Below are positions 50,736 to 59,830 of a DNA stretch of 64,000 nucleotides, one piece after another (positions within the stretch are counted from its first letter, which is position 1; the number at the start of each line of letters is the position of its first letter). The position numbers were made by a program, and so were the translations under genes. Origin of the DNA: Amorphoplanes digitatis (lineage in GTDB: Bacteria > Actinomycetota > Actinomycetes > Mycobacteriales > Micromonosporaceae). The stretch lies in NCBI RefSeq assembly GCF_014205335.1, contig NZ_JACHNH010000001.1, positions 6,194,501 to 6,258,500 on the forward strand. Reading direction: 5' to 3'. The notes beneath the pieces were generated by a model, which was not told the DNA's origin, searched no databases, and saw nothing but the letters and a program-made list of their open reading frames with translations.

Positions 50736-53507
50736 TCAACGACGTTCGAGGCGGCGGCGGGCCTCCTCGGCCGCGGGGTCGCCCACGTCCTCGTAGATCC
50801 GCACGGCCTGGCGCCAGGCGGCGATCGCGGCCGCCCGGTCGCCCATCGCTTCGCGGGTGTCCCCGAGCCGGATGAGGGTCTCCGCCTCGTGATACCGGTC
50901 GACGGAATCGCGGAAGAGCTGGATCGCCTGCTCGTAGCAGTCGGCCGCGCGCCGGCGATCGCCGAGGCGATCGTAGGCGAAACCCAGGCTGTCCAGCGTC
51001 GCGGCCTGGCCGTTGCGGTCGTCGCTCAGGCGTTGCTTGGCGAGCGCCTCGGTGCAGCTCTCGATGGCCCGGGCGTAGTCGCCGGTGCTGGCCAGCAGCC
51101 AGCCGATCGCGTTGAGCGTCCGGGCCTCCCCCGGGTGGTTACCGACCAGCCGGTACAGCCGCAGCGCCTCGCGACCGTGCGCGAGCGCCTCGTCGGGCCG
51201 TCCGTCCATATAGCAGAGCTCGCAGTAGTTGTGCAGCGTCTGCGCCTGACCGGTGTGATCGCCGAGGCGTGCGTGCAGCTCGAGGGCGCACTTCAGCCGG
51301 TACTCGGCGGCGTCGAGGTCGCCGAGCCGGGTCATCGCGCGGGCGAGCAGACGGTTGGCGGCGGCCTGGCCGACGACATCGTCGATCTTCTCCGCGGCGG
51401 TCAGCGCGATCCGTTGGCTGGCGAGTTGGTCCTGCCACATGCCGCGCGGCGCCAGAAAGGTGTTCAAAGCCCAGGCGATCTGCCAGGCGTACGCCTCGAA
51501 GCCGTTCTCGGCGGCCTGCTGGACCACCCTGACCAGCACCCGGTGCTCCGCCGTGAACCAGGCGAGCGCGCCGTGGTGATCGGTCACCGTCCGCCTGGCG
51601 GGTACGGGCAGCGGTGGCACCGGCTCGATCCGCGGCCACTGCGGCTGGAGCAGCAGCGCCGCCGGGTAGGCGGCGTGCAGGTAGTGGTCGTACAGGCGCC
51701 CCAGGGCAGCCGCGCGCTCGCCGGCGCGCTCCGGCGACTCCGCGAGCTCGGCCGCGTAAGCGCGCAGAAGATCGTGGAAGGCGTACCGGCCGGGTGCGTG
51801 CTCGGCCAGCAGATGGAGCCGGGTCAGCTCCCGCAGCAGCGGCGTGACGGTTCCGGTCGGCACGCCGGCGAGCGCCGCGGCCGCGGCCGGGGTCAGGTCC
51901 GGGCCCGGGTGCAGCCCCAGCAGGGCGAACAGCCGGGCCGCGTCCTGCCCCAGCGCCAGGTACGACCAGGAGAAGACGCGCCGGACGTCGCCGTCGTCCA
52001 GCGCGTCCAGCCGCGCCTCGGCCGACTGGAGTTCGGCGGCGATGGCGCCGAGCGAGAACGTGGGATGGGTGGCGACGCGTGCCGCCACTATCGACAACGC
52101 CAGCGGGAGCCGGCCGGTGGCCTCGACGATGTCGGCCACCGCGGCCGGCTCGGACGCGATGCGACCGGCGCCGAGCCGGTTGGCCAGCAGGATCGCCGAC
52201 TCGTCTGCGGTGAGGACGCCCAGGGTCAGCGGCGCGGCCGATTCGGCGGCGATCAGGCCGTCGAGCCGGTCGCGGCTGGTGACCACGACCGTGCAGCCAC
52301 CGGCACCGGGCAGCAGGCTACGAACGTGGGCGGAGTCGCGAGCGTTGTCGAGCACCACAAGCATCCGCCGGGAGGCCAGCAGGCTGCGGTAGAGCCCGGT
52401 CCGGGCCTCGAGACCGGAGGGTATCCGGGCGTGGGGTACGCCGAGCGCTTCGAGGAAGCCGGACAGGGCGTCCGGTGGGGAGACCACGCCGGCTTCGTCG
52501 TACCCGCGAAGGTTCACATAGAGCCGGCCGTCGGGGAAGCGGTCGGCCACCCGGTGCGCCCAGTGCAGCACCAGGGCGGTCTTGCCGATCCCGGCCATCC
52601 CGGACACCGCGGAGACGGCCACGATCGTCGGACCCTGCTCCCCGCTGTCCAGGAGCGCGTCGAGGCCGGCGAGTTCGGCGCTGCGGCCGACGAACCCCGG
52701 CACGGCGCGCGGCAACTGCTCGGGGCGCTGGATGAGCGGGCCCGGCGCCGGGGCCGGCACCGGTCCGAGGCGGTGATGCAGCATGTCGTCGTACAACTCG
52801 GCGAGTTCCGGCGCGGGATCGAGGCCGGTCTCCTCCGCCAGCACCCGCCGGGCCTGCCGAAAGGCATCGAGGGCACCGGCCACGTCCCCGATGCGGTACA
52901 GGCCCACCATCAGCTGCCCCCACGCCCGCTGCCGCAGCGGATGCCGGTCGAGCAGGACACGCAGCCGCCGCACCACATCGGCCGGCACGCCGAGCGCCAG
53001 CAGCGCCTCGGCGTAGTCCTCCTCGGCGAGCAGCCGGCGCTCCTCCAGCTGCGCCACCCGCCGGGTCAGCGCCGGGCGCAGCGGCAGGTCGGACAGCGGG
53101 TCCCCACGCCACAGGCCCACCGCCGCGGAGAGCTCGGCCTCGGCCCGTTCCATATCCGAGGCGGCGAGAGCGTCGCGGCCCCGCGCCGCCGCGGCGTCGA
53201 ACAGGTCCAGATCCCGCTCGCCCGTACCCACCCGCAGCAGATAGCCGCCGGCCGCGGCGGCGATACCCTCCCAGGGCGCCCCGCCGCCCAGCGACTTCCG
53301 CAGCCCGCGTACGTAGGTACGCAGATTCGCCGCGGCCGACGCCGGCTGATCGTCGCCCCACAGCACCGAGGCCAGCTCCTTTGTGCTCACGACCTCGTTC
53401 GGGCGCAGCAGCAGGGTGGCCAGGAGCAGACGTTGCTTCACCGAGCCCAGCGGAACGGGCCGGCCTTCGCGGTACACGCGGAGCGGGCCGAGGAGGTCGA
53501 AACGCAC
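50736..53507 (-). CDS. AfsR/SARP-type regulator (OmpR-like DBD, BTAD, NB-ARC, TPR)
   Basis: About 923 residues. The GTG at 53507 is preferred because GAGG lies five to six bases before it; the frame opens at 53543. The winged-helix DNA-binding domain is VRFDLLGPLRVYREGRPVPLG to about residue 95. The BTAD domain reaches about residue 250. The NB-ARC ATPase has Walker A GMAGIGKTALV and RMLVVLDNA as the Walker B region, and TPR repeats fill residues about 640-920 (ALEHARLGDHTGQAQTL-type units). These large SARPs activate secondary metabolism. It borders the NRPS cluster and reads the same way as the leftward operon, so it is a likely cluster or global activator. Confidence 0.9.
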   Translation of the reverse strand: MRFDLLGPLRVYREGRPVPLGSVKQRLLLATLLLRPNEVVSTKELASVLWGDDQPASAAANLRTYVRGLRKSLGGGAPWEGIAAAAGGYLLRVGTGERDLDLFDAAAARGRDALAASDMERAEAELSAAVGLWRGDPLSDLPLRPALTRRVAQLEERRLLAEEDYAEALLALGVPADVVRRLRVLLDRHPLRQRAWGQLMVGLYRIGDVAGALDAFRQARRVLAEETGLDPAPELAELYDDMLHHRLGPVPAPAPGPLIQRPEQLPRAVPGFVGRSAELAGLDALLDSGEQGPTIVAVSAVSGMAGIGKTALVLHWAHRVADRFPDGRLYVNLRGYDEAGVVSPPDALSGFLEALGVPHARIPSGLEARTGLYRSLLASRRMLVVLDNARDSAHVRSLLPGAGGCTVVVTSRDRLDGLIAAESAAPLTLGVLTADESAILLANRLGAGRIASEPAAVADIVEATGRLPLALSIVAARVATHPTFSLGAIAAELQSAEARLDALDDGDVRRVFSWSYLALGQDAARLFALLGLHPGPDLTPAAAAALAGVPTGTVTPLLRELTRLHLLAEHAPGRYAFHDLLRAYAAELAESPERAGERAAALGRLYDHYLHAAYPAALLLQPQWPRIEPVPPLPVPARRTVTDHHGALAWFTAEHRVLVRVVQQAAENGFEAYAWQIAWALNTFLAPRGMWQDQLASQRIALTAAEKIDDVVGQAAANRLLARAMTRLGDLDAAEYRLKCALELHARLGDHTGQAQTLHNYCELCYMDGRPDEALAHGREALRLYRLVGNHPGEARTLNAIGWLLASTGDYARAIESCTEALAKQRLSDDRNGQAATLDSLGFAYDRLGDRRRAADCYEQAIQLFRDSVDRYHEAETLIRLGDTREAMGDRAAAIAAWRQAVRIYEDVGDPAAEEARRRLERR

Positions 53508-53716
53508 AGGCACCTCAACAGTGGGCGCTGTCACCAGGTGCACCGCGCCCGGGTGACGGGAATTGGTGTTCTGGACGTCAGTTGGTGCGGCGATTGTACG
53601 GGCCCCGCGTTACCGTTCGCGGCTCCGGCGCCCGGTCCACCATGGCGCCGCACCGGCCGATGAGTGATACTTGCACCTAGCGTGCAGCAATCATCTCCGT
53701 CGATCTGGAGTCCCCG

Positions 53717-55036
53717 ATGCCCTCGCCTCGCCGCCGGCTGCTCGCACTCGCCGCCGCAGCCGTCCTCACCGTCGCCGCCGCACCGGCTCCGGCCGTCGCG
53801 TCCGCCGGCGAACCGTCCTACCGCCCGGTCATCTTCGTCCACGGCAGCGCCGGCTCGGCGGCGCAGTTCGAGACCCAGGCCAAGCGTCTCACCGGCAACG
53901 GATACCCGATCGAGGTCATCGAGGCCCACGAGTACGACTCGGCGAACATCGCGACGATCCTTACCCAGGTGCACGCGGGCCTGGACGCCCGGATCACCCG
54001 CCTGCTAGCGGCGACCGGGGCCGACCGGGTGGACCTCGTCGGACACTCGCTCGGTACCTTCGTCGCCCAGGGCTACCTCACCAGCTCACCGGCGCGCGCG
54101 GCCCGGGTGGCGCACTACGTCAACCTGGACGGCCGGACCGCGGCCGCGCTCCCGGGCGGCGTACCGACGCTCGCGATCTGGGGTGAGGGTGACCCGGCCC
54201 GGAGCATCGCCGGCGGCACCAACGTGTATCTCCCCGACCAGTCGCACACGCAGACGGTGTCGTCGGCAGAGTCCTTCCGGGAGATCTTCCGATTCCTTCG
54301 CGGCCACGGCCCGGCCACGACGAGAATCGTGCCGGAGCGAGGCGGGCCGGCACGCGTCTCGGGCCGCGCCGTGATCTTCCCGGCCAACACCGGCGTCGGC
54401 GACGCGACGCTCGAGGTCTACCCGGTGAGCCGGATCACCGGCAGGCGCCTGTCCCCGCGGCCCCAGCACGTCGTCCCGCTGAGCGGCGACGGATCGTTCG
54501 GCCCGCTGCCCGTGTTCCCCAGCGTCCGGTACGAATTCGCGCTCCTGCGTACCGGCACGGCGACGCACCACTTCTACCTACCACCCTTCGTACGGTCCGA
54601 CTCCTTCGTGCGACTGCTGGCCGGCCGTCCGGGCGAGGGACTCGGAGCGCTCATCGAAACCAGCGACCGGCACACGGCGCTGGTGTTCAGCCGCCAGAAG
54701 GAGTGGTGGGGCGATCAGGGCGACGCCGGAGACCGCCTGTGGATCAACGGCCGGAACATCCTGAACCCGGCGAACGCGCCCCGCACCAAGCGGGTGATCG
54801 GCATCTTCGCCTTCGACGACGGCAGCGACGGCGTCACCGACCTGACCGCACCGCTGCCGGAGTTCTTCAGCCAGATCTTCATCACCGGCATGGACGTCTT
54901 CATCCCGGCCACCCCCGCCCACCACGGCGTCGTGTCGATCGCGGTCCACCAGCGAGGCGGCGGGTTCGAGGTGGCCGGCGTCCCGAACTGGCGATCCAGC
55001 GACCATCGCGTAACGGTGAACATCGACGACCATTAA
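53717..55036 (+). CDS. Secreted alpha/beta-hydrolase (lipase/esterase)
   Basis: 439 residues. GGAG stands six bases before the ATG. A signal peptide (PRRRLLALAAAAVLTVAAAPAP) is followed by an alpha/beta-hydrolase domain: oxyanion region PVIFVHGSAGS, nucleophile elbow VGHSLG with Ser111, an acidic candidate in WGEGDPA and His in DQSHTQTV. Residues about 210-439 form a beta-rich C-terminal region. This two-part layout resembles the Archaeoglobus-type long-chain lipases. Role: extracellular ester hydrolysis. It is divergent from the AfsR-like gene and probably outside the NRPS cluster. Confidence 0.82.
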   Translation: MPSPRRRLLALAAAAVLTVAAAPAPAVASAGEPSYRPVIFVHGSAGSAAQFETQAKRLTGNGYPIEVIEAHEYDSANIATILTQVHAGLDARITRLLAATGADRVDLVGHSLGTFVAQGYLTSSPARAARVAHYVNLDGRTAAALPGGVPTLAIWGEGDPARSIAGGTNVYLPDQSHTQTVSSAESFREIFRFLRGHGPATTRIVPERGGPARVSGRAVIFPANTGVGDATLEVYPVSRITGRRLSPRPQHVVPLSGDGSFGPLPVFPSVRYEFALLRTGTATHHFYLPPFVRSDSFVRLLAGRPGEGLGALIETSDRHTALVFSRQKEWWGDQGDAGDRLWINGRNILNPANAPRTKRVIGIFAFDDGSDGVTDLTAPLPEFFSQIFITGMDVFIPATPAHHGVVSIAVHQRGGGFEVAGVPNWRSSDHRVTVNIDDH

Positions 55037-55103
55037 AACGACACTAGAGCGCTTCGGCACGCTCCACAGCCTCTTGGAGAGCCGCTGTCGGTTCGCCACG
55101 CTC

Positions 55104-55118
55104 GGAAGGGAGCCTTCC
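55104..55118. terminator. Small hairpin between the convergent lipase and SMI1 genes
   Basis: GGAAGG-GAG-CCTTCC, a six-pair stem in the 135-base convergent gap. Short, so only a weak terminator candidate. Confidence 0.35.
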
Positions 55119-55171
55119 AAGGCTGGCGAAGTTCCGGACTTCAGGTCGAATCATTGGTTCGGCCGTTCTAC

Positions 55172-55621
55172 TCAGGACCTGAGTCCGCGGCTTGCGGCGA
55201 ACTCCAGGAAATCGTCAGCGACGACCTCTGGTTCGCCGGCGTCGTGGAAGCGGAACCAGACCTCATCGCGGCAGCGACCGCCGGTCACCGGGAAACCCCA
55301 GTAGTCTCCGGTGCCGACCGGAGCGACGGCGACGAAGCCGCGATCGGGGAACTCACGATCGTTCACGGTCAAGAGGTCGTCGTGCCCTGGCTCGGCGATG
55401 ACCGGCAGCAGATCAACGAACCCGAACATCCCTCCGCCGTAGTTCCTCATGAACGCCTTGTACCTGGACGGGAGGATCACTCCCATCCGCCGCTCGATGT
55501 CGGTGATCTCGTCGGCGGTAGCGGTCCGGCCTTCGATGAGGGCGAAGCCGTGCCTGGCCTCAGACGCGGCCGATTTCTGCCGGAGCACCTCGGCGAGCGC
55601 GTCAAACTCCGCAAGATCCAT
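55172..55621 (-). CDS. SMI1/KNR4-family protein
   Basis: 149 residues. The family pattern is clear: TADEITDIERRMGVILPSRYKAFMRNYGGG, then the DLLPV.. region and a C-terminal DDFLEFAASRGL. SMI1/KNR4 proteins are widespread bacterial immunity proteins against polymorphic toxins, and also act as scaffolds. No toxin gene is adjacent here; the RHS locus is 46 kb away, so this may be an orphan immunity gene. No membrane segment or signal peptide. Confidence 0.85.
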   Translation of the reverse strand: MDLAEFDALAEVLRQKSAASEARHGFALIEGRTATADEITDIERRMGVILPSRYKAFMRNYGGGMFGFVDLLPVIAEPGHDDLLTVNDREFPDRGFVAVAPVGTGDYWGFPVTGGRCRDEVWFRFHDAGEPEVVADDFLEFAASRGLRS

Positions 55622-55955
55622 ACCTCAGCTCCCAAACGACCGTCTCAGCTCCGCCGGCGCGTCGCATCATCATCACCGATCAGAGCGGAGCCCCGGCTCA
55701 TGGGACTGCAACAAACCTGCACATCGTTTACCTTCCGCCAGGAAAGCGCTTTCCTTATAGTGGTATCCGTCGATGCCGATCGAAGTCCGGACCCCCGGCC
55801 AGGGAGCCCCGCTCCAGCTCGGTGCGGCGAAATGATGCGCCCCGCCACCCCAATGCCGCGCACCCCGCAGGCCTCGCCGCGGCGTGCCCGCATGCCGTAC
55901 GGAGTCCGGCGTGGCGCGGCCCACCGGCATCCGAACGACGAGAGGTAGGACGACT
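55622..55955. other. Regulatory region between the SMI1 and pectate lyase genes
   Basis: 334 bases with no gene. It holds the LacI-type palindrome and -10 element described separately, and about 190 bases of 5' leader before the pectate lyase ATG. No riboswitch-like fold recognised by eye. Confidence 0.55.
55733..55762 (+). promoter_or_regulatory. Pectate lyase promoter with LacI-family palindrome
   Basis: AGGAAAGCGCTTTCCT (55741-55756) is a perfect 16-base palindrome with the central CG typical of LacI-family operators. It fills the gap between a weak -35 (TTCCGC, 55733) and a good -10 (TATAGT, 55757-55762). A bound repressor would block RNA polymerase directly. No LacI-family gene is in the window. 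Confidence 0.7.
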
Positions 55956-57509
55956 ATGAGACGACCAGTCGCACGGGGAATCCAGGCGGCACTGGCCACG
56001 GTGGCCGTCGGGGCCGCGATCGTGGTGGTGGGGCCGTTGACCCAGGCGTCGGCGGCGACCGGTGGTGTCACCGGCTACGCCACCCAGAACGGCGGAACGA
56101 CCGGTGGCGCCGGCGGGCAGACGGTGCGGGCCACCACCGGCACCGCGATCCACGCCGCGTTGTGCGGCCGGGCCAGCAGCAGCACCCCGATCATCATCCA
56201 GGTCGAGGGCACCATCAACCACGGCAACACGACAAAGGTGTCCGGCAGCAGCTGCAACACCGCCGACGGCGTGATCGAGCTCAAGCAGATCAGCAATGTC
56301 ACGATCGTCGGGGTCGGCGGCGGGGCCGTGTTCGACCAGCTGGGCATCCACATCCGCGAAGCCAGCAACATCATCATCCAGAACGTGACCGTCAGGAACG
56401 TGAAGAAGTCCGGCTCGCCCACGTCCAACGGCGGTGACGCCATCGGCATGGAGTCCAGCGTCCACAACGTGTGGATCGACCACAACACGCTGTTCGCCTC
56501 CGGCGGCGAGGACGCGGGCTACGACGCCCTTGTCGACATGAAGGCCGGCACGAACTACGTGACCGTCTCGTACAACACGCTGCGCAACTCTGGCCGTGGC
56601 GGTCTCATCGGGTCGTCGGACAGCGATCTCGACAACGGCCCGGTGACGTTCCACCACAACCTGTACGAGAACATCGAGTCCCGCACGCCGCTGCTGCGCG
56701 GCGCGACGGCGCACATCTACAACAACTACTACGTGGGCCTCGCCAAGTCCGGCATCAACCCCCGGGCCGGCGGCAAAGCCAAGGTCGACAACAACTACTT
56801 CAAGAACTCCGCCGACGTCCTCGGCACGTTCTACACCGACCTGATGGGTTCCTGGCAGGTCAGCGGCAACATCTTCGACAACGTGACCTGGACCGCGGCC
56901 GGCACCGAGAACCACCCGGCCGGCCCGAACCCGGTCTCCAACACCTCCATCAGCATCCCGTACGCCTACAGCCTCGACCCCGCCAGTTGCGTGCCGAGCG
57001 TGGTCACCGCGACAGCCGGCGCCGGCACCGGACTGCAGGTGTCCAACGGCGGTTGCACCCCGACGTCGCCGACCGCCGGGCCGACCCCAACCAGCCCGCC
57101 GACGTCCTCCCCCACCGCCGGCCCGACGCCCACCCAGAGCCAGCCGTCCGGGACGAACCTGAGCATCGGCGCCGGCGCCGACGGCTCCAGCAAGGCCAGC
57201 GGCACCAGCTACGGCAACGTCATCGACGGCAACCTCAGCACCTACTGGTCGCCGAACGGCGCCACCGGCTCCGTCTCGGTCAAGTGGAGCTCGGCCACGA
57301 CCGTGGCCCGGATCAACATCCGTGAGGCATCCGGCTCGTCCATCGGGTCGTGGCAGGTCCTCAACGGCGACACCGGCGCCGTGCTCAACACCGGCAGCGG
57401 CGCGGGTGTCATCTCGTTCACCGCGACGTCGCTGAAGAAGGTCACCTTCACCATCACAAGCTCATCCGGTACCCCGAGAGTCGCCGAGTTCGAGACCTAC
57501 GCGAGCTGA
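55956..57509 (+). CDS. Secreted pectate lyase (PL1) with C-terminal discoidin-like domain
   Basis: 517 residues. AGGTAGGA precedes the ATG by about six bases. A signal peptide ends near ASAAT. The parallel beta-helix catalytic domain (about 40-360) has VWIDHNTLFASGG, the calcium-site style DALVDMKAGTNYVTVSYN, FHHNLYEN and RTPLLRGATAHIYNNYY as in PL1 enzymes. A Pro/Thr linker (PTSPTAGPTPTSPP) joins a ~130-residue F5/8-type C or CBM-like domain (GNVIDGNLSTYWSP) that likely binds plant-wall polysaccharide. Cleaves polygalacturonate outside the cell. Regulated by the LacI-type palindrome upstream. Confidence 0.92.
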   Translation: MRRPVARGIQAALATVAVGAAIVVVGPLTQASAATGGVTGYATQNGGTTGGAGGQTVRATTGTAIHAALCGRASSSTPIIIQVEGTINHGNTTKVSGSSCNTADGVIELKQISNVTIVGVGGGAVFDQLGIHIREASNIIIQNVTVRNVKKSGSPTSNGGDAIGMESSVHNVWIDHNTLFASGGEDAGYDALVDMKAGTNYVTVSYNTLRNSGRGGLIGSSDSDLDNGPVTFHHNLYENIESRTPLLRGATAHIYNNYYVGLAKSGINPRAGGKAKVDNNYFKNSADVLGTFYTDLMGSWQVSGNIFDNVTWTAAGTENHPAGPNPVSNTSISIPYAYSLDPASCVPSVVTATAGAGTGLQVSNGGCTPTSPTAGPTPTSPPTSSPTAGPTPTQSQPSGTNLSIGAGADGSSKASGTSYGNVIDGNLSTYWSPNGATGSVSVKWSSATTVARINIREASGSSIGSWQVLNGDTGAVLNTGSGAGVISFTATSLKKVTFTITSSSGTPRVAEFETYAS

Positions 57510-57519
57510 TCCAGCAGCC

Positions 57520-57557
57520 CCGCGGCGGGGACCGTCGACGCGATGGCCCCGCCGCGG
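57520..57557 (+). terminator. Terminator after the pectate lyase gene
   Basis: Perfect 11-pair stem CCGCGGCGGGG / CCCCGCCGCGG with a 16-base loop, starting ten bases after the stop codon and ending just before the next promoter. Confidence 0.75.
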
Positions 57558-57573
57558 CTCGGTGAATGGCGTC

Positions 57574-57579
57574 TATAGT
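57574..57579 (+). promoter_or_regulatory. Putative -10 of a leaderless MDR-dehydrogenase transcript
   Basis: TATAGT ends six bases before the ATG at 57586, and no ribosome-binding site precedes that ATG, so transcription probably starts at the start codon. The -35 region is weak. Confidence 0.4.
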
Positions 57580-57585
57580 GGACCG

Positions 57586-58512
57586 ATGCTGGGAGTAGTC
57601 GCGGCCGCGCTTGGTGGTCCTGAGGTGTTGCAGGTGACCGAACTGCCCGAGCCCGAGGCGGGGCCCGGGCAGGTGGTCATCCGCACCCGCGCGGTCTGTG
57701 TGCACCCGGCTGACATCGCCGCCACCACCGGAGAGATCCCTCGCGGGCCGGTGTTGCCGCCGTTCCTGCCCGGGTGGGACATCGCCGGCGAGGTGGCATC
57801 GGTCGGCCCCGACACGGCGGAGTTCCGGGTGGGTGATCGCGTCGTCGGGATGATTCCGTGGTACCTGACCCGGGGTGCACCCGGCGGCTATGCCGAGTTC
57901 GTTGCCGCCGACGCGGCCTGGCTGGTGCCGCTGCCGGACGAGCTGGACTTCGTGTCCGCGGCCACGGTGCCGCTCAACGCACAGACCGCACACCAGGGGC
58001 TGTCACTTGTGTCATTGGCAATGCTTCCGGCCGGCAGCAGCATTCTGGTCACCGGCGCCAGCGGCGGTGTCGGCGGCTTCGCCGCCCAGCTTGCCGCTCA
58101 GGGCGGCTTCCGTGTCCTGGCACAGGCAAGCCACGGTGATGAGCAATGGGTGCGCGGTCTCGGCGCCCACGAGGTGGTTTCCCGCTCCACCGACCTGGCC
58201 TCGGTGGGACCGGTCGCAGCGGTGTTCGACGCGGTACCCATCGGCGAGGCGGCGTCCGCTGCCGTCGAGGACAGGGGGGTCGTCGTCGCCACCCGGCCCA
58301 CGCCGGCCATCGTTCCGGCACGTGGCGTGCGCCAGGAGCTGCAACTCATCCGGCTCGACCGCGAGCTGCTGGCCGACCTGGTGGGGCAGGTGGCGGCGGG
58401 ACGGCTGCGCACGCGCGTGGCGGCCACGATGCCGTTGACCGAGGCGGCCGACGCACACCGGCGAGTGTTGGCCGGCGGCCTGCACGGAAAGCTCGTGCTG
58501 ACGGTGGGCTGA
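57586..58512 (+). CDS. Quinone-oxidoreductase-like MDR dehydrogenase
   Basis: 308 residues. Medium-chain dehydrogenase fold without zinc ligands: GroES-like start (LQVTELPEPEAGPGQVVIR), VHPADIAATTG, PGWDIAGEVASVG, and nucleotide-binding ILVTGASGGVGGFAAQLAAQ. This is the NADPH:quinone reductase/zeta-crystallin group, which reduces quinones or alkenals with NADPH. ATG at 57586 is chosen because the domain starts there; eight more codons are open upstream. Stands alone, convergent with the diguanylate cyclase. Confidence 0.87.
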   Translation: MLGVVAAALGGPEVLQVTELPEPEAGPGQVVIRTRAVCVHPADIAATTGEIPRGPVLPPFLPGWDIAGEVASVGPDTAEFRVGDRVVGMIPWYLTRGAPGGYAEFVAADAAWLVPLPDELDFVSAATVPLNAQTAHQGLSLVSLAMLPAGSSILVTGASGGVGGFAAQLAAQGGFRVLAQASHGDEQWVRGLGAHEVVSRSTDLASVGPVAAVFDAVPIGEAASAAVEDRGVVVATRPTPAIVPARGVRQELQLIRLDRELLADLVGQVAAGRLRTRVAATMPLTEAADAHRRVLAGGLHGKLVLTVG

Positions 58513-58554
58513 GCAACACCAGGAACCGGAACAGCTGGGTCCAGCCTGCCGCGA

Positions 58555-59511
58555 TCACCGATGGGTGGAGGAGCCCCGGTCCAGGTGCGGATCGACTTCG
58601 GCGCGGATCGTGAGGCTGTTCGTGGGCATCGTGTCGACCATCGTGCCGGCGCCGTTCGGGCATCGGTAGCGGACCAGGGCCGCCCATTCGCAGGCGCTCT
58701 CGACCACTCCCGCACGGCGGGCGCCGTTGCGGTGCACCCATACCGGATCGCCCGGCCGGCACGCCACCGCGGGTGCCGAGGCGGTCAGGTCCGGCGGGGA
58801 CGCGGGGGCGGCGGCCGGCTCGTACGTCTCGGTGTGGTCGCCGCTCTCGGTGGCCACGACCCACGTGATACCGGCCTTGTCGGTGGTGCGCGCGTGCCGC
58901 TTGGCGTTGAACATCGCCTGGTCCGCGCGGCGCAGCAGGTCGGGAAGGCCTGCGGTGCGCCCGGCCGGTACGACGCCGATCGAGGCGGTCACGGACAGGG
59001 TGTTGCCCCGCACGTCCATCGGGGGCGCGATCGCGGCGCTCAGCGAGCCGGCCACCTCGTGCCACCACGCTTCCGGGGCGTCCGCACCCGGGAGGCGCGG
59101 CAGCGCGGCGAACTCGTCACCGCCGAACCGGGCCACAAGATGGTCGCCGAGGCAGGCGGCCATGCGGCGGGCGACAACGCAGAGGACCTCGTCGCCGGCA
59201 TCGTGCCCGTACGTATCGTTGATGGGCTTGAAGCCGTTGAGGTCGAGGATCAGGACTGCCGACGAGGAATCGTCGCCGCGCAGCAGCGCCGGGGCGAGCG
59301 CGTGGAAGAGGCGGCGGTTGGCGAGTCCGGTGAGCTCGTCGTGGCCGGCCATCCATCGGAGTGAGGCGCGCTCCTGCTCCAGCTCCTGGACGTGCGCCGC
59401 AAGTTGATCGATGCGCGCCTGGAGGCGGGCGGCTTCGGCCTCGGTCCGCAGCTGAGCGTCATCCGGCGGCACACCGCCCATGTCGGCGGCGGCAGAATCG
59501 AGGATCCGCAT
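58555..59511 (-). CDS. GGDEF diguanylate cyclase
   Basis: 318 residues. The ATG at 59511 has AGGA six bases upstream; the frame is open 36 codons further without conserved content. An N-terminal coiled coil (about 20-52) precedes the GGDEF domain (about 53-215), with HDELTGLANRR, DLNGFKPINDTYGHDAGDE and an intact RFGGDEF at 130-134. It should make cyclic di-GMP from two GTP. The inhibitory RxxD site before GGDEF is absent (CLGD), so product inhibition may be weak. The C-terminal ~70 residues form a small beta-rich domain (DPVWVHRNGARRAGVVES) that I do not recognise. Cytosolic. Confidence 0.9.
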   Translation of the reverse strand: MRILDSAAADMGGVPPDDAQLRTEAEAARLQARIDQLAAHVQELEQERASLRWMAGHDELTGLANRRLFHALAPALLRGDDSSSAVLILDLNGFKPINDTYGHDAGDEVLCVVARRMAACLGDHLVARFGGDEFAALPRLPGADAPEAWWHEVAGSLSAAIAPPMDVRGNTLSVTASIGVVPAGRTAGLPDLLRRADQAMFNAKRHARTTDKAGITWVVATESGDHTETYEPAAAPASPPDLTASAPAVACRPGDPVWVHRNGARRAGVVESACEWAALVRYRCPNGAGTMVDTMPTNSLTIRAEVDPHLDRGSSTHR

Positions 59512-59830
59512 CGGCCGTCCTCTCAAGACTGCGGCGGACCAGCAGGAGCTGTCGAGTCGACTACGAAGGATCGCCTCGCGCCACAGTGGAATCATGACAG
59601 TCGCCCGAGACACGTGCAAGATTTCACGTGGACAACTGTCACGATGACGTCATGCATCCGGAGCCCGTTTCAGCTACTCTAGGTGCCTGCCACTTTCGTG
59701 GTGAAAGAGTCACGCATGGACGTGAATTGCTGATCGTGCACTTCAGACGGACATTGAGTGACACACCTGGCCACTGGACCGGTGGCAGTCGGTTACTTAC
59801 AGCAAGCAACTCCAGCGTGAGGGGGCACTG
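59512..59830. other. Divergent promoter region between the GGDEF and DUF397 genes
   Basis: 319 bases without a gene. It contains a perfect 10-base palindrome ATGACGTCAT at 59644-59653, a possible regulator site. Base composition is less GC-rich than the flanking genes, as expected for promoters. Nothing else recognised. Confidence 0.5.
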
